DNA of 64,000 nt from an uncultured Eubacteriales bacterium (GCA_934477125.1 CAKSOL010000005.1:124001-188000), one strand, 5' to 3'. Positions 7,390-16,226 are shown, counted from the first letter of the stretch. Made by a program: numbers and translations. Notes: generated from the sequence alone by a model not told the origin.

Positions 7390-7418
7390 ATAATATCACT
7401 TTTATTTTGTTTTGTCAA
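7390..7418 (-). promoter_or_regulatory. Sigma-A promoter for the aldolase-shell transcript
   Basis: Reading the minus strand, TTGACA (7413-7418), a 17-base spacer and TATTAT (7390-7395). The transcript would start near 7383 with a leader of about 90 bases. This divides the BMC locus into two transcription units: glycyl radical enzyme to EutP, and aldolase to Fe-dehydrogenase. Confidence 0.85.
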
Positions 7419-7454
7419 TGCTTTTAAGCAAAAAAATGTTGCTTTTTGCAAGAA

Positions 7455-7925
7455 TTATGTTGTTTGTTGTTGTATTTGGCAGTTTTGAGACAAATAATGC
7501 CTTAATTTATCTATTCCGAAGCCGGTCAGGCTGTCAGTTCTGAAAATATCGGTGCAACCGGTATTTTCAAGCCAAAGCCGGGCAAGCTCCGGACGGGCGT
7601 CCGTTCTCGCGCACTTGGTTATTATCCCGATAACCGGACGCGTCGCCATACCGACTACATTCGGCGGAAAAAGCGAATAAGGTTCGACCGCCGAGCATAC
7701 AAGCCCTATAACGTCCGCCTCGCAGGAATATACGGCAAGCGCTCCGCCGAGCCTTTGAGTCTCGGCATATTCTCCGGGGGTATCTATAACCCAGTTATCG
7801 AACTTCACCGCCTGCGTTTTTTCATACGAAAGCTCTCTGCCGCACAGAGCGCGGATAAGGGTGCTTTTCCCTGCCTCGCTTCTGCCTATCAGTATAAGCC
7901 GTTTCACGTTCTTGTAACTTCGCAC
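7455..7925 (-). CDS. EutP/PduV-type small GTPase of the microcompartment
   Basis: 156 residues, single P-loop GTPase domain with GRSEAGKSTL (Walker A) at about 13-22, DTPGEY (G3) near 49 and TKCARTD (G4). This matches EutP/PduV, found in many BMC loci and thought to help positioning or biogenesis of the organelle. It overlaps the preceding EutS/PduU-like gene by 22 bases. It ends in a Gln/Thr-rich tail (QIQQQTT). It is the last gene before the internal promoter. Confidence 0.88.
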   Translation of the reverse strand: MRSYKNVKRLILIGRSEAGKSTLIRALCGRELSYEKTQAVKFDNWVIDTPGEYAETQRLGGALAVYSCEADVIGLVCSAVEPYSLFPPNVVGMATRPVIGIITKCARTDARPELARLWLENTGCTDIFRTDSLTGFGIDKLRHYLSQNCQIQQQTT

Positions 7926-8263
7926 ACGGTAAAGCCGAGCTTTTCGCCGGCGTGAGCCAATATTGCGTTAAGCGCCGCCTCTACCTGAGAAATCGTTCCG
8001 GTAATGATAAGTGTTCCGCTGAAACGGTCAACAAAACCGAGTTCTGCGCCGGAGCTTTTTATAGCAAGGTCCGCGGCAATTATAGCATACTCCGCAGGTG
8101 ACATTGTTAAAATTCCTATTGCCGCCGCCGAATAATCAACCGCCGGGTCAAGACCGAGCTTACGGTAAAGCACGGCGTCAGGCTTAGCAACAATATGCGC
8201 GAGCGTTATTTGCTTTCCGGGAACAATTTCCTGAATTATGCGCTGTTTATTTTCAAAATCCAT
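7904..8263 (-). CDS. Circularly permuted BMC-H shell protein (EutS/PduU family)
   Basis: 119 residues. The N-terminus (KQRIIQEIVPGKQITLAHIVAKP) is the beta-barrel-forming leader of EutS/PduU, followed by the permuted BMC fold with AAIGILTMSPAEYAIIAADLA and FSGTLIITG. In PduU the leader closes the pore with a small barrel, so this is probably a specialised, non-conducting or docking hexamer. It lies 7 bases after the activase gene. Confidence 0.92.
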   Translation of the reverse strand: MDFENKQRIIQEIVPGKQITLAHIVAKPDAVLYRKLGLDPAVDYSAAAIGILTMSPAEYAIIAADLAIKSSGAELGFVDRFSGTLIITGTISQVEAALNAILAHAGEKLGFTVCEVTRT

Positions 8264-8270
8264 ATTGCTG

Positions 8271-9056
8271 CTAACCTCCTATTACTATATTAAGTCCGCT
8301 GTTCTGCGCCGCTTTTTTCAATTCTTCGATTTTTTCCGGAGTAAGCAGAGGAATATCGCCCATTGAATATTCTCTGCCGAGTCCGATATATTTGTCATAG
8401 CCAAGTCTGTGATACGGCAGCAAATGCAGCTCCCGCACTCCCGGCAAACCGGCAGCAAAGCGCGCAATATCCGATATTTCGCTTACCGTGTCATTAAATG
8501 TTGGAATAACCGGAACTCTTACTATAAGCTGTTTCGCCTGCGACGCAAGCCGCGAAATATTTGAAATTATAAGCTCATTTTTCATACCGGTAAACTGCTC
8601 GTGCTTTGCGCTGTTCATATGCTTGACATCCGTAAGAAAGGTATCAACCAAAGGAATAAACCTTTCGATAACATCATACGGCATAGAGCAGGCTGTTTCC
8701 ACCGCAGTACTGAGACCGTAGCTTTTAGCCTCGCGCAGCAGAGCTGTTGCAAAGTCCGGACTGCAAAGTGCTTCGCCGCCGGAAAGGGTTATTCCTCCGC
8801 CGCTGCGCCGGTAATACGGCATATCGCGCAAAACGTCCTCCATAACCTCGCCGACAGTAACGTCTCTGCCTACTGTTTTTAAAACGCCGTTTTGCAGCAT
8901 TTTTTCAATATGAAAGCTCTGGGATTCGGGATTACAGCACCATCGGCAGCGCAAAACGCAGCCCTTGAGGAACACAATAGTTCTTACGCCCGGACCATCG
9001 TGCGTTGAAAAGCGCTGAATATCAAAAATTCTTCCCCTTGTTTCTCTGTCGGTCAT
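8271..9056 (-). CDS. Glycyl-radical enzyme activase (radical SAM), short form
   Basis: 261 residues. The radical SAM cluster motif is GCVLRCRWCCNPES (CxxxCxxC, Cys33/37/40), with the SAM-binding GGGITLSGGE and the PFL-activase-like STHDGPGVRT start. The protein has only six cysteines, so it lacks the ferredoxin-like insert with two extra [4Fe-4S] clusters present in many activases of dehydratase-type enzymes; in that it resembles the short pyruvate formate-lyase activases. It should install the glycyl radical on the adjacent dehydratase. The genes are 3 bases apart. Assignment is firm; the electron donor is unknown. Confidence 0.92.
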   Translation of the reverse strand: MTDRETRGRIFDIQRFSTHDGPGVRTIVFLKGCVLRCRWCCNPESQSFHIEKMLQNGVLKTVGRDVTVGEVMEDVLRDMPYYRRSGGGITLSGGEALCSPDFATALLREAKSYGLSTAVETACSMPYDVIERFIPLVDTFLTDVKHMNSAKHEQFTGMKNELIISNISRLASQAKQLIVRVPVIPTFNDTVSEISDIARFAAGLPGVRELHLLPYHRLGYDKYIGLGREYSMGDIPLLTPEKIEELKKAAQNSGLNIVIGG

Positions 9057-9059
9057 AGC

Positions 9060-11573
9060 TTAAAACCCCATCTGCTCGGTACGGTTTATTATATCGTCCT
9101 GAAGAGATTTTGAAAGAGTGGTAAACAACGCGCTGTATCCTGCAACCCGAACAACAAGACTGCGGTATTTTTCAGGATGCGCCTGAGCGTCCCTGAGGGT
9201 TTCGCGGCTTACGACATTAAACTGCATATGGCTGCCCTTTTGGTCGAAATATCCGCGGACAAGCGCAATAAAGCTGTCTATTCCCGACTGTCCCTGGAGC
9301 GCAGAGGGGTGGAACTTCATATTAAACAGCGTTCCGTTGGATGCTATTGAATGGTCAAGCTTTGAAACGGAGTTTGCCGCAGCCGTAGGACCGTGAACAT
9401 CACAGCCGGCAGAGGGAGAAACGCCGTCCGCAACGGGGCGTCCCGCAAGACGTCCGTCCGGAGTAGCACCGGTCTGAGCTCCAAGCGGAACATTTGCGGA
9501 AACCGGATAAAGACCTGCCTGAAAAATTCCTCCGCGCGGATTTCTGAACTTTTCAAGAGTTTTTGTATATGTATAAGCCGCACGTCGGGCAAGAGAGTCA
9601 ACATCAGCGATATCGTTTCCGTATTTATCGGCGCTTTGCAGCATTTTCCTTATCTCGCGGCGGCGCTTGTCCTCCTCGGACACAGCTGCAAGCTCATCGT
9701 ATGCCTTTTCAACCGTTCTCGAATCTACTGCTATCCCCTGTTCGCGCAGCTTTGACGCGACCTGCTCGGTTATAGCGGAAACCTCGGCGGAGTCCTCGCC
9801 GAAATCATGCGTTAAAGCGTCGTTCAGCTCTGCAAGAGTAAGCTTTTTTTGTTCATATACAAGAGTTTTAACCGCATAAAGCGAATCGGCTATATTGGCA
9901 ATTCCAAAGCCCTGAGGACCTGTGAAATTATAAACCGCTCCGCCCTGCTCCGGGGTTTTCCCGCGGAATATGCAGTCGTCAACCATAGAGGAAAGGTAAG
10001 GCAGAGGGCAGCGTTCGGCATGCGCCAAATCTATCGCGTTATCCGCATTTACGAGCAGCGAAATATTATACTCCATCTGCTTGTTATATGCCTCAAAAAA
10101 TTTCTCGAATGTATCAAGCTCGGAAAGCTCGCCGGTTTTTACCGAAATCTGCTCTCCGCCGTCCATACCGTTTGAAAATACAAGCTCAAGCGGACGGCAC
10201 ATATTAAAGAACGCGGCGTCGTGCCACCCCCAGGTTTTGCCGGGAGCCTGCGGTTCAACGCAGCCTATAATGCAGTAATTCCGGGCGTCCTCCATAGCTA
10301 CTCCGCGGCTGAGCAACGAGGGAATAATGACCTCGTCGTTATAATAAGCCGGGAGGCCAACGCCGGTTCGGGTAAGCTCGGCAGCCTTAACCAGAAACTC
10401 ATACGGCGTTTTATTCCAAAGCCTGACCGAAAACGACGGCTGCGGCAGCATAACGTGCCGTGTTGCGGCAATACACATAAACGAAAGGTCGTTCGTGGCG
10501 TCCTGACCGTCCGTAGTCTGACCCCCGGCAATAAGATTCTGAAACAGACTGTAACCTGCAAAGCCCTCCGCCGATACGCAGTCGCGGACCTTATTCAGGT
10601 CATTCAGCTTTATCCATATGCAGTCCATAAGCTCCTGCGCAAAATCACGGGTTATCCTTCCGCTTTCAATATCCTTTTTATAATAAGGATACATATACTG
10701 GTCAAAACGTCCGGGAGAAATCGAATGTCCGCTCGACTCGGTTTGCAGCAGCATCTGAATAAACCAAAATGTCTGGCAAGCCTCATAAAAGGACGATGCA
10801 CCGTTTTCGGGAACACGCAGACAGTTTTCAGCTATCGTTATAAGCTCTGCTTTACGCGCGGCATCAGCCGTATTTTTTGCCATTTCGGCAGCCAAAGCAG
10901 CATAACGCTTTGAATAAAGAATTGCCGCCTCGCAGCTGATAATTACCGCCTCAAGAAAAGCGCTGCGCTCGGCATAGTCCGCGTCGCCGACATTAAGCTT
11001 ATCAAGCGCCTTCTGCGTTTCCTCGATTATTCCTTTATAGCCTATGGCGAGAACGCGGTCATAATGCACACATACATGTCCCACGCCGTTATAAAAATAA
11101 TTTCCGGGCGTAAAAATATTATGCTCCATTGCCTTTCTTGCGGCAGGAGCCGTATAGGAAAGCGCCAGCTCGCTTGTTGTTTTGCCTTTCCAATATGTAT
11201 AAACAGCGTCCAGCGTTTTCTTGGTTTCATCCGAAATATAAAACGGGTCGGCACTGCGGGATGAAACAGTATCGAATTCCTCACGAAGCCATTCATATGA
11301 AAATTCGGGGAAAACCTGACATCCGCGCGGAGATTTTGTTGCACTTCCGACAATAAGTTCGTTTTCCCTTATCGTTATCGGAATTTTTTTACAGATATTC
11401 ATAAATGCCTTTGCACGGCGGGTTATAATAGGCTCACCCTCGGTTTCCATATACGATTCGGTAAGCAAAACCGCACGGTCTGCCTCTATTTCGGGAAGCT
11501 TACGGAAAAGCTCTTCCTTTAACAAGTTAATTCGCGCCGTTTTTTCAGGAGTTTCCACGTGAAATCTATCCAT
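9060..11573 (-). CDS. Glycyl radical diol dehydratase (B12-independent propanediol dehydratase type)
   Basis: 837 residues from ATG at 11573, chosen for its GGAGGAAAT site; the open frame extends 24 codons upstream without one. The active-site thiyl Cys438 and Glu440 sit in GCVEPQ, followed by GWHDAAFFN, and NGVGHVCVHYDRV holds a probable catalytic His. The glycyl radical is Gly812 in RVAGYSA near the C-terminus. Cys-x-Glu is the dehydratase signature, shared by glycerol, propanediol and choline enzymes. The aldolase next door and the numbering (Cys438/Glu440, as in the characterised propanediol dehydratase of Roseburia) favour 1,2-propanediol to propionaldehyde. No N-terminal encapsulation helix is evident. 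Confidence 0.92.
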   Translation of the reverse strand: MDRFHVETPEKTARINLLKEELFRKLPEIEADRAVLLTESYMETEGEPIITRRAKAFMNICKKIPITIRENELIVGSATKSPRGCQVFPEFSYEWLREEFDTVSSRSADPFYISDETKKTLDAVYTYWKGKTTSELALSYTAPAARKAMEHNIFTPGNYFYNGVGHVCVHYDRVLAIGYKGIIEETQKALDKLNVGDADYAERSAFLEAVIISCEAAILYSKRYAALAAEMAKNTADAARKAELITIAENCLRVPENGASSFYEACQTFWFIQMLLQTESSGHSISPGRFDQYMYPYYKKDIESGRITRDFAQELMDCIWIKLNDLNKVRDCVSAEGFAGYSLFQNLIAGGQTTDGQDATNDLSFMCIAATRHVMLPQPSFSVRLWNKTPYEFLVKAAELTRTGVGLPAYYNDEVIIPSLLSRGVAMEDARNYCIIGCVEPQAPGKTWGWHDAAFFNMCRPLELVFSNGMDGGEQISVKTGELSELDTFEKFFEAYNKQMEYNISLLVNADNAIDLAHAERCPLPYLSSMVDDCIFRGKTPEQGGAVYNFTGPQGFGIANIADSLYAVKTLVYEQKKLTLAELNDALTHDFGEDSAEVSAITEQVASKLREQGIAVDSRTVEKAYDELAAVSEEDKRRREIRKMLQSADKYGNDIADVDSLARRAAYTYTKTLEKFRNPRGGIFQAGLYPVSANVPLGAQTGATPDGRLAGRPVADGVSPSAGCDVHGPTAAANSVSKLDHSIASNGTLFNMKFHPSALQGQSGIDSFIALVRGYFDQKGSHMQFNVVSRETLRDAQAHPEKYRSLVVRVAGYSALFTTLSKSLQDDIINRTEQMGF

Positions 11574-11606
11574 AGTTATATTTCCTCCATTTAAGCCTAT
11601 GCTGAT

Positions 11607-11635
11607 ATTATATAACCTTGCTGTCATTTTGTCAA
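11607..11635 (-). promoter_or_regulatory. Consensus sigma-A promoter for the glycyl radical enzyme transcript
   Basis: On the minus strand, a perfect TTGACA (11630-11635), 17-base spacer and perfect TATAAT (11607-11612). Transcription should start near 11600, 27 bases before ATG. A perfect promoter on a catabolic operon implies control by repression, which fits the DeoR gene in the locus. Confidence 0.92.
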
Positions 11636-11654
11636 TAGAAATCACGTATAAAAA

Positions 11655-11691
11655 AACACAAATTCACCCATTTTATAGATGAATTTGTGTT
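11655..11691 (-). terminator. 12-bp inverted repeat: terminator of the HAD operon or BMC operator
   Basis: Perfect arms AACACAAATTCA and TGAATTTGTGTT surround a 13-base centre. On the minus strand the second arm runs into a T-run, so it can end transcripts from the HAD gene. The stem is AT-rich for a terminator, and it lies only 20 bases upstream of the -35 box of the glycyl radical enzyme promoter, so an operator role is also possible. Confidence 0.6.
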
Positions 11692-11740
11692 GTTTTATGT
11701 TGTTTTTGTGATTTAGATTAGTGATAAGTTTGTTTTTCTG

Positions 11741-12529
11741 TCAGTACCGCGGCAAAGAAAATTTTTCCGGCGAAAACGCAAGCTTTTCAAGTATCGGCAG
11801 CACGTTGTCGGAAACAACTGTTGAAACGGAGGCAAGCTGCGGACAGCTATTGCCGATGCAAACCGAATACCGCGCTTTTTTCGCCATACCTATATCGTTG
11901 GTCTCGTTGCCGAGAACCAGCGTGTTAAATGAGTCCGCATAATAAAGGCTCTGGAGGGCTGAAAGAGCCAAGCCCTTATCGGCAAATTTCGGAACATATT
12001 CAAGCCAGCCGTCCTTGCGGTAATAAATCCGGCTGTTTTGCGGAACGGGCGGACGGGCAGGTATTTCTCCGTCCCATAAAAATGACATTTTATATACTGC
12101 CTCATTTTTCAGCTGAGAAAGCTCTTCAATTCTGGCAATCTTTCCGTAAAGCTCACATTTTGCAAGACGGTCTCTGTCGGCACCGTTTTCCATAATGAGA
12201 CGTTCGGCGGATGTACTGAAAATAATCGGCGTTCCGTTGTTTTTATATACTCTGAGCAGCTCACTCATATCGCCGAGCGGCAGAGGACGGGAATAAATAA
12301 CTTTACCCTCACCTACGGCAAGTGCGCCGTCATCCGCTATTATACAAGGCTTACGTTCAAGTCCGGAAAAAAGACGCTTTATGTCATAAAGTGAACGTCC
12401 GGACGCGATGGCAAGCTTAACGCCTTTTTCCGTTATCGTATTGAGCAGCTCAATTACGCGTTCAGAAAGCGCGTCTGCACCAAGCGGCAGCAATGTTCCG
12501 TCAATATCGCAGGCAAGCAGCTTTATCAT
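11741..12529 (-). CDS. HAD-superfamily hydrolase, Cof type (IIB)
   Basis: 262 residues. Motif I is LLACDIDGTLL, motif II IASGRSLYDIKR, and motif III/IV LVLGNETNDIGMAKKARYSVCIGN. These are the marks of Cof-type sugar or nucleotide phosphatases with a type IIB cap. In the usual motif GDxxND the first residue reads N here (GNETND), an acceptable but less common variant. It overlaps the endonuclease-like gene by four bases (ATGA). The substrate cannot be predicted. Confidence 0.85.
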   Translation of the reverse strand: MIKLLACDIDGTLLPLGADALSERVIELLNTITEKGVKLAIASGRSLYDIKRLFSGLERKPCIIADDGALAVGEGKVIYSRPLPLGDMSELLRVYKNNGTPIIFSTSAERLIMENGADRDRLAKCELYGKIARIEELSQLKNEAVYKMSFLWDGEIPARPPVPQNSRIYYRKDGWLEYVPKFADKGLALSALQSLYYADSFNTLVLGNETNDIGMAKKARYSVCIGNSCPQLASVSTVVSDNVLPILEKLAFSPEKFSLPRY

Positions 12530-13389
12530 TTTACGCCTCCGGTTATACTCTGATAGTATTTTTTCATGGTTAATGCGTCCTCCGCCTGAGTTCCCGCCGA
12601 TTCGCAGACAAAAATCGGCAAACAGCCGCGCTGAACAACTATATCAAGCACCGGTTCAAAATCAGGACCGTATATCGTATCCTCAAATGTAAGGTGGCGC
12701 TTTTCGCCGCCGGTCGTATATTCAATTTTTGAAAAATGCGAGTGAAAACATTTGAGACTTTCTGCTCCGAGCTCGTTTTCTATGGCATCGAACACGGATT
12801 TATACTCAGCCGCACTCTTAAAATATCCCTGTTCGCGTGCGTTCAAATGACCGAAATCAATACACGGAATAAGCCGCTCATCAAGCTTGCACAGTTCCAA
12901 AACCTCATTAAGGGTTCCGAGCTGATTAACCTTTCCCATAGTTTCGGGGCAAATATGAACATCTCCGAGGTTTTCGCTGTCAAGTGCATCGAGCGCCAGA
13001 CGCATTGTGTCGCAGGCAAGTCTCAGAGCTGTATCACGGTCCAATTTGCCGCATGAGCCGGTGTGAACCACAATCCGGTTTCCGCCCATTGCCTTAACCG
13101 CACGCGCGGACGCAAGAATATAATTTACGGAGTTTAATCGCTTTTCCTCCTCAACCGATGACATTGATATATAGTAAGGAGCGTGCAGCGAAACGGTTAT
13201 TCCCTTTTCTGACAGCATATCTCCGAGCTGTTTCGCTTTTTCCTCGCCTATATTTACCCCTCTGCCGCATTGATATTCAAAATGGTCAAGTCCCATTTCG
13301 GAAAGATACTGCGGAATTTGAAGGCTATGCTTATATCCTGCGGCTTTAAAGCTTTCGCCCGCGCCTGCCGGTCCGAATTTTGCACTCAT
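12526..13389 (-). CDS. AP endonuclease family 2 (endonuclease IV-like) TIM-barrel protein
   Basis: 287 residues, the normal length for endonuclease IV. Metal-site motifs are visible in order: VVHTGSCG, VHICPETMGKVNQLG, CIDFGHLNAREQG and CFHSHFSKIEYT, then HLTFEDTIYG near the end. Endonuclease IV uses three zinc ions to cut DNA at abasic sites. The family also holds sugar isomerase-like TIM barrels, so a non-repair role is not excluded, but the CPETMGK and FGH signatures favour the repair enzyme. An AAAGGAG site precedes ATG at 13389. Confidence 0.75.
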   Translation of the reverse strand: MSAKFGPAGAGESFKAAGYKHSLQIPQYLSEMGLDHFEYQCGRGVNIGEEKAKQLGDMLSEKGITVSLHAPYYISMSSVEEEKRLNSVNYILASARAVKAMGGNRIVVHTGSCGKLDRDTALRLACDTMRLALDALDSENLGDVHICPETMGKVNQLGTLNEVLELCKLDERLIPCIDFGHLNAREQGYFKSAAEYKSVFDAIENELGAESLKCFHSHFSKIEYTTGGEKRHLTFEDTIYGPDFEPVLDIVVQRGCLPIFVCESAGTQAEDALTMKKYYQSITGGVK

Positions 13390-13395
13390 TTACAT

Positions 13396-13896
13396 TCACT
13401 CCTTTGTTTTCTCAAGCTTCATTCTTTTTAACAGCCAACGCTCCACTCTCCGCTTAATCCGAAAACGCAGCGAGCTTTCAGGCTTTATCGGGGTCAGCAG
13501 CACAGTTCTGACGCCGGAAAGCTTACCTCCGAGAACATCCGTAAAAATCTGGTCGCCGACTATTGCAGCCGCTTTTTTCTCTGCTCCGAGACTTTTAAGC
13601 GCGCGGAAATATCCGAACGGCAGGGGTTTCAGTCCCATAGAAATATAGCTCAATCCGATTTTTTCTGCAAAAGGCTTTAATCTTTTGTCGGTTGAATTTG
13701 AAAGAACGGTAAGCAAAATTCCGTTTTCCCTCATAAGGGTAAGCCAATCGGAAAGACCCTCCGTAAGCTGCTGACCATGGTGAGTCGAAAGAGTGTTGTC
13801 AACATCCAGTATAAGAGCGGAAATACCTCTGCGGCGAAGCATATCCGGCGTTATTTCGGTTATCCGGTCAAGCCGGATATCGGGTTTAAATATCAT
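13396..13896 (-). CDS. yqeG: YqeG-family HAD IIIA phosphatase
   Basis: 166 residues with the YqeG layout: DITPDMLRRRGISALILDVDNTLSTHHGQ, VLSNSTDKRLKP and KPLPFGYFRALKSLG, then AAIVGDQIFTDVLGGKLSG. HAD catalytic Asp residues are in DVDNTL and GDQIFTD. Close homologues in bacteria are phosphatidylglycerophosphate phosphatase-like or of unknown substrate. It heads a three-gene run with the endonuclease-like and Cof genes. Confidence 0.88.
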   Translation of the reverse strand: MIFKPDIRLDRITEITPDMLRRRGISALILDVDNTLSTHHGQQLTEGLSDWLTLMRENGILLTVLSNSTDKRLKPFAEKIGLSYISMGLKPLPFGYFRALKSLGAEKKAAAIVGDQIFTDVLGGKLSGVRTVLLTPIKPESSLRFRIKRRVERWLLKRMKLEKTKE

Positions 13897-13922
13897 AAAG
13901 TACTCCGTTATTTAAATGGAAA

Positions 13923-13958
13923 AGCTGCCGCAAGTGAGATAAATCGCTTGCGGCAGCT
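13923..13958 (-). terminator. Intrinsic terminator of rpsU
   Basis: Perfect 12-bp arms AGCTGCCGCAAG/CTTGCGGCAGCT with a 12-base loop, followed on the minus strand by TTTT. It lies between the rpsU stop and the yqeG start. Confidence 0.85.
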
Positions 13959-13978
13959 CCTTGATTTCAAAAAAGTTA

Positions 13979-14155
13979 TCAGCGGAACTTTCTCTTGCGA
14001 GCGGCTTCCGACTTCTTTTTACGCTTTACAGAGGGCTTCTCGTAATGCTCTCTCTTGCGAACCTCCTGAATAACACCATCCTTCGCAGTTTGCCTTTTAA
14101 AACGGCGCAGCGCGTTATCGAGCGATTCGTTCTCTTTTACCTTAACCTGACTCAT
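13979..14155 (-). CDS. rpsU: 30S ribosomal protein S21
   Basis: 58 residues from ATG at 14155: MSQVKVKENESLDNALRRF, the conserved S21 start, and a very basic C-terminus (KRKKKSEAARKRKF). The start is chosen for the GGAGGGAGGG site just upstream; a longer frame to 14218 has no homology. S21 sits on the 30S platform and helps initiation. It has its own promoter and terminator. Confidence 0.97.
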   Translation of the reverse strand: MSQVKVKENESLDNALRRFKRQTAKDGVIQEVRKREHYEKPSVKRKKKSEAARKRKFR

Positions 14156-14201
14156 TATATTCCCTCCCTCCGCAGAATTGCAGGGGTTAATTGCAAAGAT
14201 T

Positions 14202-14231
14202 ATTATACTACAAGCCATATCGCTATGTCAA
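14202..14231 (-). promoter_or_regulatory. Promoter of rpsU
   Basis: Minus strand TTGACA (14226-14231), 18-base spacer, TATAAT (14202-14207). It lies about 47 bases upstream of ATG, in the gap after the cca gene. Confidence 0.88.
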
Positions 14232-14265
14232 GCAATAGTTTTGTTAATTTTGCCGTGCAGGCGTT

Positions 14266-15495
14266 TTATTCGTCCGCACAGCTTAATTTTTTTGTTAAAT
14301 ATTCCATCAGCAGCTGCTTTTTATTGGCAACTTTGCCTGCAATAACAGCCGAAAGCAAATTGTTTAGGGCGGCACCGATTTCCCTGCCGCTGCTTATACC
14401 GGCAGCTGCAATATCGCTGCCGGAAACGTCAAGCTGTTTCAGCGAATAGCATTCATTATTTTCGAGTATACGGCAAGCCGTTTTTTCCGCCGTTTCTGCG
14501 GCGCAAAGGCTATCAAAATCTTCGCTGACAGCCCAAAGCGCCCTTTCAAGCTCAATATATTCAAAAAACAGCTCCGGTGTCAGCTTATCCAAAGCAGAGC
14601 ATATATCCGCATATTCCGACGGTATTCCGTCCCTATGAGCCGCTATCAGCTTAACTGCCCGTTCCCTTATGAAATTTGAATATCTCAGCCGCCGCAGCTG
14701 ACCGCCTGCCTGCTCGGCAGGCAAACACGAAAGCAGGGCGGCAAGTCTCAGCGGTACGCTTTTTTTAAGCTTGTTTAAGGAAAGGACTGCGCTGTCTGAG
14801 GCAGTTTCCGGAACCGATATAAATTCACGGATAATATCCCCGAAGTCGGTTATGGCTCTCACGGCAAAATCGCCGCAGATAAGCTTTGAAAATTCCGCAG
14901 ATATCCGTTCTGACGAAACAAACCGCAATTCTTTCCGCGCCGAAAACGCCGCAGCGGCAGTATTTTCTTCAACAGAAAAGCCGAGCGTTGAGGAAAAACG
15001 CACCGCCCGCAAAATGCGTAATGCGTCCTCCGAGAAACGGTTTTCCGGAACGCCGACGCATCTCAGCAGCTTATTATTCAAATCATTTTCTCCGCCGAAC
15101 GGGTCTATAAGCCCTTTCCCGGGAATATACGCCATAGCATTAACAGTAAAATCACGCCGGGCGAGATCCTCGGTAAGCAAAGGGGTGTAGGAAACGGAGT
15201 CGGGATGGCGATGATCGGAATATCCGCTTTCCGTGCGGTAGGTCGTTATCTCAACCGGATAATCGCCGGCAATGACCGTAACCGTTCCATGCTTCAGACC
15301 GGTTTCAATAACCCGATACCCGTCCGAAATCATTTCGGTTTGCTCAGGCAGCGCCGCTGTTGCGACATCGTAATCCTGAGGCTGAACGCCGCGCAGGGAA
15401 TCGCGCACACAGCCGCCCACCAGACATGCCTCAAAGCCTGCTGCTTCAAATCTTTGAAGCAGTTTTGAAACAGGCTCGGGAACATTCAAAGTCAT
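14266..15495 (-). CDS. cca: CCA tRNA nucleotidyltransferase
   Basis: 409 residues. N-terminal polymerase-beta-type domain with GGCVRDSLRGVQPQDYDVAT (catalytic DxD) and the DLARRDFTVNAMAYIPG motif. The FSEDALRILRAVRF segment, conserved in class II enzymes, follows at about residue 155. The enzyme builds or repairs the 3' CCA end of tRNAs. The tRNA genes in this window already encode CCA, so here it would mainly repair. It overlaps the yebC gene by four bases. Confidence 0.93.
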   Translation of the reverse strand: MTLNVPEPVSKLLQRFEAAGFEACLVGGCVRDSLRGVQPQDYDVATAALPEQTEMISDGYRVIETGLKHGTVTVIAGDYPVEITTYRTESGYSDHRHPDSVSYTPLLTEDLARRDFTVNAMAYIPGKGLIDPFGGENDLNNKLLRCVGVPENRFSEDALRILRAVRFSSTLGFSVEENTAAAAFSARKELRFVSSERISAEFSKLICGDFAVRAITDFGDIIREFISVPETASDSAVLSLNKLKKSVPLRLAALLSCLPAEQAGGQLRRLRYSNFIRERAVKLIAAHRDGIPSEYADICSALDKLTPELFFEYIELERALWAVSEDFDSLCAAETAEKTACRILENNECYSLKQLDVSGSDIAAAGISSGREIGAALNNLLSAVIAGKVANKKQLLMEYLTKKLSCADE

Positions 15496-16226
15496 TCTTC
15501 TTCGTCCGGTTCCCAGTTGTGCCAGATTGCCTGAACATCATCGTTTTCCTCAAGAGCATCTATAAGCTTTTCCATTTTCTCAGCAGCTGCCGGGTCTTCA
15601 ATATGAGTCATAGTCTGCGGAATATATTCAACCTCAGCAGAAAGGAAAGCAAAGCCCTTTTCCTCAAGTGCGTCTCTGACGGCACCCAGCTCATTCGGGT
15701 CGGTAGTTATTTCATAAACATCCCCGTCGGAATTGAAATCCTCAGCACCTGCCTCAAGAGCAGCCTCCATAACGTCATCCTCGCCGTGACCCTCGGCCTC
15801 AACCGTTATAACACCCTTGCGGTCAAATATAAACATAACCGAGCCTGACTGACCGAGATTTCCGCCGAATTTATCAAAATAATGCCTTATGTCCCCTGCC
15901 GTGCGGTTGCGGTTATCGGTAAGTGTTTCGACAACAACAGCCACTCCGCAGGGACCGTAACCCTCGTATACCAGTTCTTCGTAATTATTGGCATCGCCGT
16001 CGCCTGCCGCCTTTTTAATTATACGTTCGATATTGTCATTCGGAACGTTAGCAGCCTTTGCCTTGGCTATAACGTCCTTAAGCTTGCTGTTTTCATTAGG
16101 ATTAGGCCCTCCGGTCTTAACAACAACGGCAATTTCGCGGCCTATTTTAGTAAATATCTTTGCTTTGGCAGCGTCGGTCTTTTCCTTCTTCCTTTTAATA
16201 TTATTCCATTTAGAATGTCCTGACAT
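15492..16226 (-). CDS. yebC: YebC/PmpR-family protein
   Basis: 244 residues starting MSGHSKWNNIKRKKEKTDAA, the invariant YebC N-terminus, with GPCGVAVVVETLTDN and the acidic C-terminus LEENDDVQAIWHNWEPDEE. Members act as DNA-binding regulators or as translation factors that relieve ribosome pausing on proline-rich stretches; the sequence does not say which. Length is normal. Confidence 0.95.
   Translation of the reverse strand: MSGHSKWNNIKRKKEKTDAAKAKIFTKIGREIAVVVKTGGPNPNENSKLKDVIAKAKAANVPNDNIERIIKKAAGDGDANNYEELVYEGYGPCGVAVVVETLTDNRNRTAGDIRHYFDKFGGNLGQSGSVMFIFDRKGVITVEAEGHGEDDVMEAALEAGAEDFNSDGDVYEITTDPNELGAVRDALEEKGFAFLSAEVEYIPQTMTHIEDPAAAEKMEKLIDALEENDDVQAIWHNWEPDEEE

Noticed and set aside
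1..11700. Choline (cut) or ethanolamine (eut) compartment
   Set aside because: No ammonia-lyase genes; the fuculose-type aldolase with encapsulation tag and the Cys438 dehydratase point to fucose/rhamnose-propanediol.
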